A stretch of 64,000 nt of DNA from Promethearchaeia archaeon. GTDB taxonomy: Archaea; Asgardarchaeota; Lokiarchaeia; Sigyniarchaeales; SOKP01. The stretch spans positions 1 to 64,000 of the forward strand of contig JAHQWL010000040.1 in the NCBI GenBank assembly GCA_029856155.1. Direction: 5' to 3'. The notes beneath the pieces were generated by a model. It did no database searches. It had not been told where the DNA came from and saw only the letters and a list, made by a program, of their open reading frames with translations. Below, one piece after another: positions 53,578-61,574 of the stretch; the first letter of the stretch is position 1, and each line of letters starts with the position of its first letter. A program made the position numbers and the translations under genes.

Positions 53578-54735
53578 TTAATAACCAGAGGGAGTTTTTG
53601 TTTTAATATCTGATGGAGTCTTTGTGTTAATTGAGGGAGTTTTCTTTCTTATCTTTCTCAATTCTCTTTCAAATGCCTTTTTCTCATTTAGAAATCGTTG
53701 TTGATCTTTTTCTAATTTTTCTCTTTCACGTTTGATAATATTTTTATCACTTTCTAAGTTCGCTTTTTGCTTTTCCAGTTGTCTATATTCATTGTTTAAT
53801 CTGTTAAATTTTTCCTCTAAATTTGGAATTTTGTGATTCAAGGAGTGATATTTATTTTCTAGGGCAGGAATTTTTTTTTCTAATTCTTTTAATCTTGCTT
53901 CTTGTTGATGTCTTCTTTTTTCCAAATCATTTACATTCCTTTCTATCTTATCTTTATATTTTTTTAGATCTGCTTTTTTCTTATCAATTTCACGAGTTTT
54001 TAGGTCAATATCTTGCTTTTTATAACGAGTTTTTTCTCGTTCTTCTTTTAATTTTTTCTTTTCGTCAGAGATTCGATTTTTTTCATCACTAATCTCTCTC
54101 CTTAGACTATTAATTTCCTTATTTAAATTATCCCGATCTTTAGTTAAATCTTTGATTTCGTTTCTTAAATCCATTAACTTAGATTCTAGATCATTAATAG
54201 TTCTTTCTAAAGCATTTTCTCTTCTTTCCATACCAGGAATTTTTGTTTTTATTTCCTTTATTCGTTTTTCTGTCCGTTGTTTTTCCCATTCTAGATTCTT
54301 TTTTTGATCCCCGATATCCTCTCTCAATTTATCTAATTTTTCTTGAAATCTCTCTAATTCAGCATTTTTTTGATCTAATTCCTGATTTTTATTTCTGATT
54401 TTTTCTCTAAATTGTTGTTCTTTAGTTGTTAAATCACTATTCTGTTGTTTTATTTGATTTTTCGTTCTTTCTAACTCATCTCGTAAGTTATCTCGTTGTT
54501 CAAGGAGATATTTAATTTTAAGTTCTTTTTCTTTTCTTTTTTTCTCAAGATCTTCAACATTTTCTTTATAATTTTCAATTTGATTAATAACTTTTTCCCA
54601 TTCACTCTTTTCTTTATCTAACTTGATCCTTTCTTTTTTTAGTTTTTTAAGCAATTTTTTATCCGAAATTGTATCTAGTTTTTCATCTGGTGTTTTTTCT
54701 CGAATTTGATACTTAGGAATTGGTTCGTCGTTCAT
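53578..54735 (-). CDS. Long coiled-coil protein with KTPS repeats at the C-terminus
   Basis: Residues about 20-350 are a nearly continuous heptad-rich coiled coil, dominated by Lys, Glu, Arg and Gln, without Pro or Cys until the end. The last 20 residues hold three copies of a (T)KTPS motif. The same Lys-Thr-Pro motif occurs in the N-terminal tails of both ubiquitin-like proteins nearby. This suggests a structural or scaffold partner, but there is no catalytic domain and no membrane segment. It is next to the nucleotidyltransferase gene. Confidence 0.75.
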   Translation of the reverse strand: MNDEPIPKYQIREKTPDEKLDTISDKKLLKKLKKERIKLDKEKSEWEKVINQIENYKENVEDLEKKRKEKELKIKYLLEQRDNLRDELERTKNQIKQQNSDLTTKEQQFREKIRNKNQELDQKNAELERFQEKLDKLREDIGDQKKNLEWEKQRTEKRIKEIKTKIPGMERRENALERTINDLESKLMDLRNEIKDLTKDRDNLNKEINSLRREISDEKNRISDEKKKLKEEREKTRYKKQDIDLKTREIDKKKADLKKYKDKIERNVNDLEKRRHQQEARLKELEKKIPALENKYHSLNHKIPNLEEKFNRLNNEYRQLEKQKANLESDKNIIKREREKLEKDQQRFLNEKKAFERELRKIRKKTPSINTKTPSDIKTKTPSGY

Positions 54736-54900
54736 AACGGTTCAATTTTTAATATACTCTATTAATAAATTCATATGAATATTGACTCTAAAGTGTTTGC
54801 TAATCAAGACTTTAATATTAAAATTTTTAATTTTGTTGATTCTATTTATATAGCTTAATTTCTATTATTTTCATATAATCATAGCAAAAAAAGTACAAGA

Positions 54901-54908
54901 TTTATATT
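54901..54908 (+). promoter_or_regulatory. TATA-like element upstream of the first ubiquitin-like gene
   Basis: TTTATATT lies 28 bases before the first ATG, after a purine-rich AGTACAAGA. If used, the transcript would have a very short leader. A Shine-Dalgarno-like GAGG lies 9 bases before the ATG (54924-54927). Other AT-rich matches exist in the spacer, so this is one option. Confidence 0.35.
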
Positions 54909-54935
54909 TAAAATATAATTATTGAGGTTTATTTT

Positions 54936-55361
54936 ATGGGTTTTGATAATGAATTTGATGATGAATTTGATGAACAAGAATTTGATGAAGATTTAGAAGA
55001 ATTAGAAGAAGAGTCTGAAGAAAATACAGAAGAAGATAAAGAAGAACCTTTTGAAAAGATTCCTGAGGAAGAAGTTGAAACAAAAACTCCTACTACTAAA
55101 ATTGTTTCTGGAGGGAAGAAGATTTCAGTATATTTTATGTCTACCATTGGTCCAGGTGAGAAAAAACAAAAACTAACTGTTAATGATGGAAATCTTGTCG
55201 GTGATATTAAAGAAACCGTAGCAAATTTATTTGGTTTAGATCCTGCTGACTTTCATTTATCTTGTGGTGGTATAACAATGGATGAAACTAATTCTTTAAG
55301 CTATTATACTATTTCTGATGGAGATGATATACTTTTAATTCCAGCTAGTACTGCCGGTTAA
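54936..55361 (+). CDS. Ubiquitin-like protein 1 with long acidic N-terminal tail
   Basis: Residues about 62-141 form a beta-grasp, ubiquitin-like domain: KISVYFMSTIGPGEKKQKLT, the helix GDIKETVANLFGLDP and LSYYTISDGDDILLIPAS. The extreme C-terminus is LLIPASTAG: it ends in Ala-Gly with nothing after it and no di-Gly. Residues 1-45 are overwhelmingly Asp/Glu, followed by a KTPTTK linker. It would be charged on its C-terminal Gly by the E1 encoded downstream. A closely related second copy lies at 57230. Confidence 0.85.
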   Translation: MGFDNEFDDEFDEQEFDEDLEELEEESEENTEEDKEEPFEKIPEEEVETKTPTTKIVSGGKKISVYFMSTIGPGEKKQKLTVNDGNLVGDIKETVANLFGLDPADFHLSCGGITMDETNSLSYYTISDGDDILLIPASTAG

Positions 55362-55406
55362 ATCTTTCTTATAGAAATAAAGGGTTTTAAAATTAAGGTC
55401 GCTTTT

Positions 55407-56204
55407 TTAATTTTTCTCTTTTCGTGAGGGAATTAGAGCAATTTCATCGTCATCATCGATACTATAGTCCTTTATTTGTGAGTTCTCATCTAATAATATC
55501 CCCCCGGAAGATAAGAGAAAATCATGTTGTTCATAATCAAATAATAGTGCAATTTTCTCTTTAACTGCTCTTGCTGATTCATCTGTATCTATTATTATAA
55601 TTTTCGTTTTCTCACCCGGTTCCAATAGTGATCGTATATATACGCGAATTTGATCTTCTATTTCTATAGAACTTTTAGGAGGTGTATAAGTTATTGCACC
55701 ATTAATATTATCTCTGTTTTCCAACATATTTTCGATTAACTCTTTTCTCTCATTTGGGTCAAAATATATCATTTCTCTGATAAACAATATCTTGTCCATT
55801 TTTGATAACCCCAATAAGTTGATTTTATTTAATTCTTCCTGACTTAAGATTGAAAAAATATATTTATCAATAATTGGCATATCCTTATAGGACTCATTTG
55901 ATTCAACATAAGCTTCTATTGAGGGCAAAGCATCAATATAATCTTCAATAATAGTGAAATTGTTCTTTTGAATTGACTTTGGTTTTGCGATATACTTTTT
56001 ATCTTTTATCGTCTTGAAGGGACTACTACTTTTAGACTGTAAAACTGAATAAATTGTACTAGTGGATAAAACAGCAACACTACCAATAGTAAGAACAAGA
56101 AATAATGGCGTATTTTCTATGTGATATAGGAAAAAAAAGACATAGAACAAAATACACACAATATAAAGAGCGAAAACACTTAAAATTCTATAATTTTTTC
56201 TCAT
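55407..56204 (-). CDS. Membrane-anchored protein with C-terminal ubiquitin-like domain
   Basis: Two hydrophobic segments occur at the N-terminus (residues 7-29 and 33-57). A middle region without known domain (60-180) is followed by a C-terminal beta-grasp domain: RVYIRSLLEPGEKTKIIIID, AVKEKIALLFDYEQHDFLLS and GGILLDENSQIKDYSIDDDD, ending IALIPSRKEKN. This mirrors the free ubiquitin-like proteins but with an ending in KEKN instead of Gly, so it cannot be conjugated. It may act as a membrane-bound binding or regulatory domain. It sits between the two free Ubl genes, on the opposite strand. Confidence 0.75.
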   Translation of the reverse strand: MRKNYRILSVFALYIVCILFYVFFFLYHIENTPLFLVLTIGSVAVLSTSTIYSVLQSKSSSPFKTIKDKKYIAKPKSIQKNNFTIIEDYIDALPSIEAYVESNESYKDMPIIDKYIFSILSQEELNKINLLGLSKMDKILFIREMIYFDPNERKELIENMLENRDNINGAITYTPPKSSIEIEDQIRVYIRSLLEPGEKTKIIIIDTDESARAVKEKIALLFDYEQHDFLLSSGGILLDENSQIKDYSIDDDDEIALIPSRKEKN

Positions 56205-56289
56205 GATTTTTTAATTAGATTGTTTTCTGAATTTAAAATATTTAATTTAAAATTTAAATGGGATTGGAATAAAATTGGAGTTTTTAATC

Positions 56290-56961
56290 TCATTCACCTT
56301 GAATTGATTTTCTCACATTGAAATATTTTCTAAGATCTAATTTGAATATATTCCTATTTTTTTCTTTTTCAGTTTTTATTAACTTTAAATCTATTAAAAT
56401 ATCTATATATTTTTTAATAGTGCTATGATTCTTTTTTAAACCATCTGCTATCTCTGTGATTTTTAATGCTTTATTTTCAATTCTCATAAATTCTATTATA
56501 TCTTGAACGAGATTCTTTTTCAAATAATAGTGAAACGGGTCAAGTTTTGGATTTGAATCAAATTTGAAGAACATTCTATGATTATTGATTTGTTTTGACC
56601 TAACAAATTGAAATTTTTCTAAGCATGATAAATGCCATAAAGCTTGATTACTGCCAATTTTTAGAACCTTCATTATTTCATTAATATTTGATGGATTTTT
56701 TTTTATAAAATTGAAGATTTCATTTCTTATAGGGTGTTCTATAATATTATTTTTCATTAATTTTGTTCCAGGGATAATAATACGCCGTTTAATTAAATCC
56801 TTTAAAACTAACTCGATTCTATTCTCGTTTATATTAGGGTTGTATCGTACTCTATTATTTATAAAGGAGATAATTTCTCTAATTGAAAAGAAGGTTTTCT
56901 TTTTTAAATACTCCCTTACTAATTCAAGAACAACAGATTCCGTATTATCCAGATGATTCAT
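56290..56961 (-). CDS. Winged-helix transcription regulator
   Basis: The 223-residue protein contains two or three winged-helix-like units. A central IRNEIFNFIKKNPSNINEIM with QALWHLSCLEKFQFV resembles archaeal MarR/ArsR-like regulators; a C-terminal IIEFMRIENKALKITEIAD with STIKKYIDILIDL is a second helix-turn-helix. No ligand-binding domain is evident. Its position in the ubiquitin gene region suggests control of that region, but no operator was found. Confidence 0.72.
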   Translation of the reverse strand: MNHLDNTESVVLELVREYLKKKTFFSIREIISFINNRVRYNPNINENRIELVLKDLIKRRIIIPGTKLMKNNIIEHPIRNEIFNFIKKNPSNINEIMKVLKIGSNQALWHLSCLEKFQFVRSKQINNHRMFFKFDSNPKLDPFHYYLKKNLVQDIIEFMRIENKALKITEIADGLKKNHSTIKKYIDILIDLKLIKTEKEKNRNIFKLDLRKYFNVRKSIQGE

Positions 56962-57229
56962 AAGTCTTTACTTTTATTCCGTCAATTGATCCGGTTTTTA
57001 TAATTATATACTCTCTCTACAACAACTTTTCATAATTCATATATATATTGATAGGGTTTCATACAATTTATAATATAATTTCTTAAGAATTCTAATTTTC
57101 ACCTTTTTATTTTTGATAAGAACTTGAATACTTCAAAATCATTCCAAAGGGTTTTATAATATCTTTTTAACGCCATTTTATTAAGACTAATAAAAATTTA
57201 AAAATTAAAAATAAATGGAAGTGATATGA

Positions 57230-57562
57230 ATGAGTTTTGATGAATTTGATGAAGATTTAGGAGGAAATGAACCTGTAAAGTCTAAAACTCCTGCTAGTAA
57301 AACTCCCGCTGCAGGAAAGAAATTGACTTTATACTTTATGTCAACAATTGGTCCTGGCGAAAAGAAGGAAAAATTAACTGTAAATGACAGTAATCAAGTA
57401 AGAGACATTAAACAAACATTAGGAAATTTATATGGTCTTGATCCTAATGATTTCCATATTTCTAGTGGAGGGGTGACTATGGATGAAAATAGTTCCCTAA
57501 GCGACTATGATGTAAATGATGGTGACGATATTCTATTAATTCCCGCCAGTACAGCTGGTTAG
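57230..57562 (+). CDS. Ubiquitin-like protein 2
   Basis: The closest relative of the protein at 54936, with domain strands LTLYFMSTIGPGEKKEKLTV, helix VRDIKQTLGNLYGLD and DYDVNDGDDILLIPASTAG at the end. It also ends in Ala-Gly. Its N-terminal tail is short (about 30 residues), acidic (FDEFDEDL) and carries KTPASKTPAAG. It is the first gene of the E1-E2-JAMM-RING direction and is followed by a hairpin and T-tract, so it probably is made in excess over the enzymes. The start has GGAAGTGAT upstream. Confidence 0.88.
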   Translation: MSFDEFDEDLGGNEPVKSKTPASKTPAAGKKLTLYFMSTIGPGEKKEKLTVNDSNQVRDIKQTLGNLYGLDPNDFHISSGGVTMDENSSLSDYDVNDGDDILLIPASTAG

Positions 57563-57599
57563 ACTTATAAAACTTTCTTCATAAAATATAATATAAGTT

Positions 57600-57636
57600 A
57601 AGGGCATTTAGCCCTTCAATTTTTTTTATTTTTTTT
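57600..57636 (+). terminator. Hairpin with T-tract between Ubl gene 2 and the E1 gene
   Basis: AAGGGC (57600-57605), loop ATTTA, GCCCTT (57611-57616) form a 6-bp stem; three bases later the run TTTTTTTTATTTTTTTT (57620-57636) follows. This is a rho-independent-like structure, and archaeal RNA polymerase also stops at T-runs. It lies 37 bases after the Ubl stop and 11 bases before the E1 start. Read-through would still allow expression of the enzyme genes. Confidence 0.6.
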
Positions 57637-57646
57637 GTAAAACTTA

Positions 57647-58906
57647 ATGGTGATAATATTGGATAAGGATACAGATTTTTTCGCAAAAGAATTGTCAGTG
57701 GAAGAGAGAGACCTTTATGACCGCCAATTTCGTTTGGAGGGATGGTCCCAGAAATTGGTAAAGAATTCAAGAGTTCTTATAGTTGGGGTTGGAGGTTTAG
57801 GTTGTGAAATTGCTAAAAACTTAGCTATGCTCGGTGTTGGTCACCTTGATCTTATTGATTTAGACATTATTGAACATTCTAATTTAAACCGTCAAGTTCT
57901 TTTTACGGGAGCAAAGATAGGAGAACCTAAGGCAGTTGTTGCAGCTCGAAAGTTGAAAGAAATTAATCCTAACATTATTGTTAAGGGATACCATACCTCT
58001 CTAGAACGTTTGAATCCCACACTATACCAAGCTGCGGATGTTGTTATTGGAGGTCTTGATTCAATGAATGCACGTCTAAATTTAAATGCACAATGTATAA
58101 GATTTAGAAAGCCATTAGTAGATGGAGGAGTATCTGGTTATTATGGTCATGTATACACAGTTTTTCCGTATAAAAATGCTTGTTATGAATGCAATCCATT
58201 GCCAGTAGGGGAAACTGATGAAATGGCTGCTTGTACCGTAGTTGGTATCCCTCGAAAAAGGATCCATTGTGTTTTTAAAGGAGATATGGCATTTAGAGAA
58301 AAATTTGATAGAGATCCAAATCCAAAAAATGTAAATGATATTAAATTCATTCAAAAGGTTGCAAATGAACTAGTAACCAAGTATGATTTCTTTCCTGAAT
58401 ATACTAAGGATGATATTGTGAAAATCATTGATAGACACGATCCTGGTATAATAACTATAAATGCTGTTATTTCTGCATTACAATCACATGAAACCACTAA
58501 AATTCTTCATTGGAAAAAAGGTCATAAAGGATTAGGTGAACCTATTAGAAATTATGTGATCTATAATGCAATTACAATGAAATTTTATCATATTGAAAAA
58601 AAAAGAAATCCAGAATGTTCTCAATGTGGTAAACAGGTTCGTCGAATATCTATAAAATTGAGATCTCAATCACCTTGTATAAATATAATTAAAATATTGG
58701 AGAAAAACGGATTTAAATTAGATCCAGATTCTGAACCGATACTAACTTTACTGGATTTCAATGATATTATGGTAATTGATTTAGAAAAGAATCCAATTGA
58801 AAATCGTCTAAGAAATTACGAATTTATGACGGCAGCAGGGTTTAAAGGTGGAGAAATTTTTGTAACCTTAAAAATAAAACAAAATTTGAATCAGAAAAAG
58901 GTTTAA
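57647..58906 (+). CDS. E1-like ubiquitin-activating enzyme
   Basis: A ThiF/MoeB-type adenylation domain begins RQFRLEGWSQK, with ATP-binding GVGGLG (47-52) and DLDIIEHSNLNRQVLF. Cys179-x2-Cys182 and Cys324-x2-Cys327 form a zinc site. Cys196 in MAACTVVGIPRKR fits the position of the thioester Cys in UBA3-type E1s (CT-x4-P). The last 85 residues (RRISIKLRS ... EIFVTLKIKQ) resemble a ubiquitin-fold domain that binds E2. ATG 57647 has no ribosome-binding site; TTG 57659, four codons later with GGTGAT just before it, is a strong alternative. Confidence 0.9.
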   Translation: MVIILDKDTDFFAKELSVEERDLYDRQFRLEGWSQKLVKNSRVLIVGVGGLGCEIAKNLAMLGVGHLDLIDLDIIEHSNLNRQVLFTGAKIGEPKAVVAARKLKEINPNIIVKGYHTSLERLNPTLYQAADVVIGGLDSMNARLNLNAQCIRFRKPLVDGGVSGYYGHVYTVFPYKNACYECNPLPVGETDEMAACTVVGIPRKRIHCVFKGDMAFREKFDRDPNPKNVNDIKFIQKVANELVTKYDFFPEYTKDDIVKIIDRHDPGIITINAVISALQSHETTKILHWKKGHKGLGEPIRNYVIYNAITMKFYHIEKKRNPECSQCGKQVRRISIKLRSQSPCINIIKILEKNGFKLDPDSEPILTLLDFNDIMVIDLEKNPIENRLRNYEFMTAAGFKGGEIFVTLKIKQNLNQKKV

Positions 58907-58973
58907 AATTAATATTATAAGAAAAAAACAATTATAAAATAAAAAATTAAAGATAATAATAAGGGTTGAGAAA

Positions 58974-59501
58974 ATGAGTATAAGAAGTAGTCGTATTTCC
59001 CGAGATTTTGCGGGATTAAAGAAAATGCTGAAAGAGGGTAGTCTTGTTCAATTAAACCCATTTAATCCTAAAAGGAAGAGTATTGATCATTTAGCAATTT
59101 CATTTAAAGGACCTAAAGGTACTGTTTATGCAGGTGGTCTTTTTAGGCTAGAATTGAAATTCCCAGCTCAATATCCTAATCAACCTCCTTTTGTTAGATT
59201 TCATACTCCAATTTGGCATCCAAATTTTTGGCCAAAACCATCTGAATATAAAGGACAAAGAAATATTTGTCTAGCGTTAGTAGATCCATCGTTTATAGGT
59301 AAAAAAGGGGGATGGAGTCCTTCAAAAACAGCTGTTACGGTTGTTCAAGCGATAATTGCTATGTTAAATACACGCGGTAAATATGTAAATCCTACTGATG
59401 TTTTCAATAAAAAAGCAGCAATTGAAATGATGAAAAATCCCAAATTTTTCGAGAAAAAAGTAAAAAATCTTGTTAAGAAGTATGCAAACAAAAAATGGTG
59501 A
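58974..59501 (+). CDS. E2-like ubiquitin-conjugating enzyme
   Basis: The UBC fold is clear: FRLELKFPAQYPNQPPFVRF, the HPN motif at 82-84 and the catalytic Cys99 in NICLALV, then GWSPSKTAVTVVQAII. An insertion of several residues occurs between HPN and Cys (WPKPSEYKGQR). N- and C-terminal helices are complete, and the C-terminus is basic. Its stop overlaps the next gene's start by 7 bases (ATGGTGA), so the two are coupled in translation. Confidence 0.92.
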   Translation: MSIRSSRISRDFAGLKKMLKEGSLVQLNPFNPKRKSIDHLAISFKGPKGTVYAGGLFRLELKFPAQYPNQPPFVRFHTPIWHPNFWPKPSEYKGQRNICLALVDPSFIGKKGGWSPSKTAVTVVQAIIAMLNTRGKYVNPTDVFNKKAAIEMMKNPKFFEKKVKNLVKKYANKKW

Positions 59502-60325
59502 TTTTATCTATGGACGATAAAGAATCAGCCAAAAATTCAATCAAAGATACAATTAAGAGGAAGATAAAAGAAAAAATAAAACAAGAACTACTAGATGAAA
59601 TCTGTGAAGAACTAGCATTAGAAGAAGACGAATTAACAGAAGAAATTTCTTCAATTCTTACAAAAAAAACTTCTAATAAACCAACTATAAAACTTACAAA
59701 GATCCCTACAGCAGAAATTACAGAAAAAAAAGAGGTTGATATTCAAGAAGAAGAGAAAATCAATAAGGAAATTTATATTTCAGTAAAAGCGATCCTTAAA
59801 ATAGCGAGTCATGCACTTAAATATGCGAATTCTAAGATTCCAAGAGAAAAATGGGTGGAAGTTATAGGACTTTTAGCAGGAAAGATAGAAAAAAACAATG
59901 GTATCTTACATATTGAGGATGCTTATCCAATGGGGCATGGTACAGCTGTCTATGCTGAAATTAAAGATTATAAAAACTATGCTAGAGCATTCCAAGATAT
60001 TAAAAAACAAAGATTATTTATCTGTGGGTGGTATCATTCACACCCGAGCTATGGATGTTTTTTAAGTTCGGAAGATATGGGTACGCAAGCTAGATATCAA
60101 AAACTTTGGGATAAATCCGTTGCTCTTGTCATTGATCCATACCAAATTGATGGAAAATCCACAGGATTTGAAATATATACAGCGGATCTTAGAACTAAAA
60201 CATGGTATCCTTTAGTGTACGGAATTAAGGGATCACTAGATATTAAGATGCTTCCAGAAATTTTAAAATTTATGAATCCAATTATTGAAGGGAAAGCTGT
60301 ATACCTTGAATATGATGAAGATTAA
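59495..60325 (+). CDS. JAMM/MPN+ metalloprotease (Rpn11-like deubiquitinase)
   Basis: The catalytic set is complete: Glu122 in EVIGLLAG, His181-Ser-His183 in WYHSHP, Ser191 and Asp194 (H-x-H-x7-S-x2-D). This is the zinc metalloprotease of Rpn11/AMSH enzymes that cut isopeptide bonds or trim precursors. Residues 1-85 are a charged helical extension (Lys/Glu-rich). The start is ATG 59495, overlapping the E2 stop, or ATG 59510. Because the Ubls here need no trimming, deconjugation is the likely role. Confidence 0.9.
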   Translation: MVILSMDDKESAKNSIKDTIKRKIKEKIKQELLDEICEELALEEDELTEEISSILTKKTSNKPTIKLTKIPTAEITEKKEVDIQEEEKINKEIYISVKAILKIASHALKYANSKIPREKWVEVIGLLAGKIEKNNGILHIEDAYPMGHGTAVYAEIKDYKNYARAFQDIKKQRLFICGWYHSHPSYGCFLSSEDMGTQARYQKLWDKSVALVIDPYQIDGKSTGFEIYTADLRTKTWYPLVYGIKGSLDIKMLPEILKFMNPIIEGKAVYLEYDED

Positions 60326-60354
60326 AATATAAGAAATTTGGTGATAATTAAACT

Positions 60355-61542
60355 GTGCCTAAATTTAAAGCTGTCGCAATAACACTGACGATATTTTTAT
60401 TTATAGGCATAATACATGGTGCAATTTTAAATTCTTTTAATGTATTTGTGAGCTGGTTATTAATAGGAATATGGTTAATTTTTTCTTTCAAAGTTTTAAA
60501 AAATATTAAACAATATCGTGAATATCGAAGTCCTCACAATACTGCATTTTTTACCGTTGGTCCTGTTTTTGTAGGTATATTTTATTCCATCTGGGGAAAT
60601 TTTACTGGTTTATTAGGAGAAAATCTTCTTGTAATTTCAGATTTATATTTAAGTTGGTGGAGTATTCTATTTGGATTTCCTTATGTATTGTATGGCTCAA
60701 TATCGTTATATCATTGTTTTAAAAAATATAATGTAATTTATTTTGGGACAAAATCAATAAACGCACGAAAATTTGGCTATATGTTAGGTTTTTCAATTCT
60801 ATTTTTCATAATTGTTTACTGGATAAGTTTTTATTCACTTATCGACTACTATGAATCGTTATTAATACCTCTCCATTTTTTAATAGATCTTAATCTTTTA
60901 TTATTGCTTATTGGTTCTATATTAATAATAATTATTCACGGTTTTTTTGGAACTCGAACCCAATTACCCCGATTGACAAGAGATTATATAACTAGACGTA
61001 CAAGTAGATTGAATGATTTAGCATCACCTAATAGGCGTAGAGAAAGTACCCGTAGTACAATACGATCATCCCCCACACCATCAACTAGAACAGTATCTCG
61101 TACTTCAAGATCAGTTTCTAATTCCTCAAGATCAACTCCTACTGCACATATACAATCAAGGAGTTCTAGAGTCAAAACAACTACTCGAACTACAAGTGGT
61201 AGTAAAACAGGACAGCCATTTAGAAGTAGTAAAAGTTCTATAAAACACATAAATTTTAAGTTATATAGACCAAAAGCTGCGAATTTGTCAGTGGAAGATT
61301 TTAAATGCATATTTTGTTTTAGATTACCCGAATTTCCTAAGGATAAGGGAAGAGGAATAATTTTATGTCCAAATTGTAGATATCCCGCTCATGCGGATGA
61401 ATTCAAAGATTGGCTCAGAAGCTCTCGTCTTTGTTCTAGATGTAATGCTCCTATTCCATCAAGTTATAGGAAAAATCCTAAAATTATTAGTGTAAAAAAT
61501 TATATAGTCATTTATAAGAGCTTATTAAGCAAAAGACTGTAA
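60355..61542 (+). CDS. Multi-pass membrane protein with C-terminal RING-like zinc domain (candidate E3)
   Basis: About six hydrophobic segments lie in residues 4-200. A 100-residue linker rich in Arg, Ser and Thr follows (200-310). The C-terminus has a cysteine/histidine array: Cys318, Cys321, Cys338, Cys341, His346, Cys360, Cys363, including CPNCRYPAHADEF and RLCSRCNAP. This resembles RING or TFIIH-p44-like treble-clef zinc fingers, with seven visible ligands instead of eight. Directly after E1, E2 and JAMM genes, it is the best candidate for a ubiquitin ligase fixed in the membrane. GTG 60355 is the start (30 bases after the JAMM gene). Confidence 0.75.
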   Translation: MPKFKAVAITLTIFLFIGIIHGAILNSFNVFVSWLLIGIWLIFSFKVLKNIKQYREYRSPHNTAFFTVGPVFVGIFYSIWGNFTGLLGENLLVISDLYLSWWSILFGFPYVLYGSISLYHCFKKYNVIYFGTKSINARKFGYMLGFSILFFIIVYWISFYSLIDYYESLLIPLHFLIDLNLLLLLIGSILIIIIHGFFGTRTQLPRLTRDYITRRTSRLNDLASPNRRRESTRSTIRSSPTPSTRTVSRTSRSVSNSSRSTPTAHIQSRSSRVKTTTRTTSGSKTGQPFRSSKSSIKHINFKLYRPKAANLSVEDFKCIFCFRLPEFPKDKGRGIILCPNCRYPAHADEFKDWLRSSRLCSRCNAPIPSSYRKNPKIISVKNYIVIYKSLLSKRL

Positions 61543-61574
61543 TTTCTTTAAATTATTAGAATTTTAATTAAAAA

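Noticed and set aside
53578-54735. SMC/Rad50-type ATPase for the long coiled-coil protein
   Set aside because: There are no Walker A, Walker B or ABC signature motifs at either end; only the coiled coil and the KTPS tail are present.
54929-55147. Ser-rich minus-strand frame opposite the first Ubl gene
   Set aside because: Its serine repeats are the mirror of the Asp/Glu codons of the Ubl acidic tail, so it is a shadow frame.
60984-61310. Minus-strand frame of 108 codons opposite the RING-like gene
   Set aside because: It is antisense to the Arg/Ser/Thr-rich linker; Leu/Val-rich composition comes from that bias.
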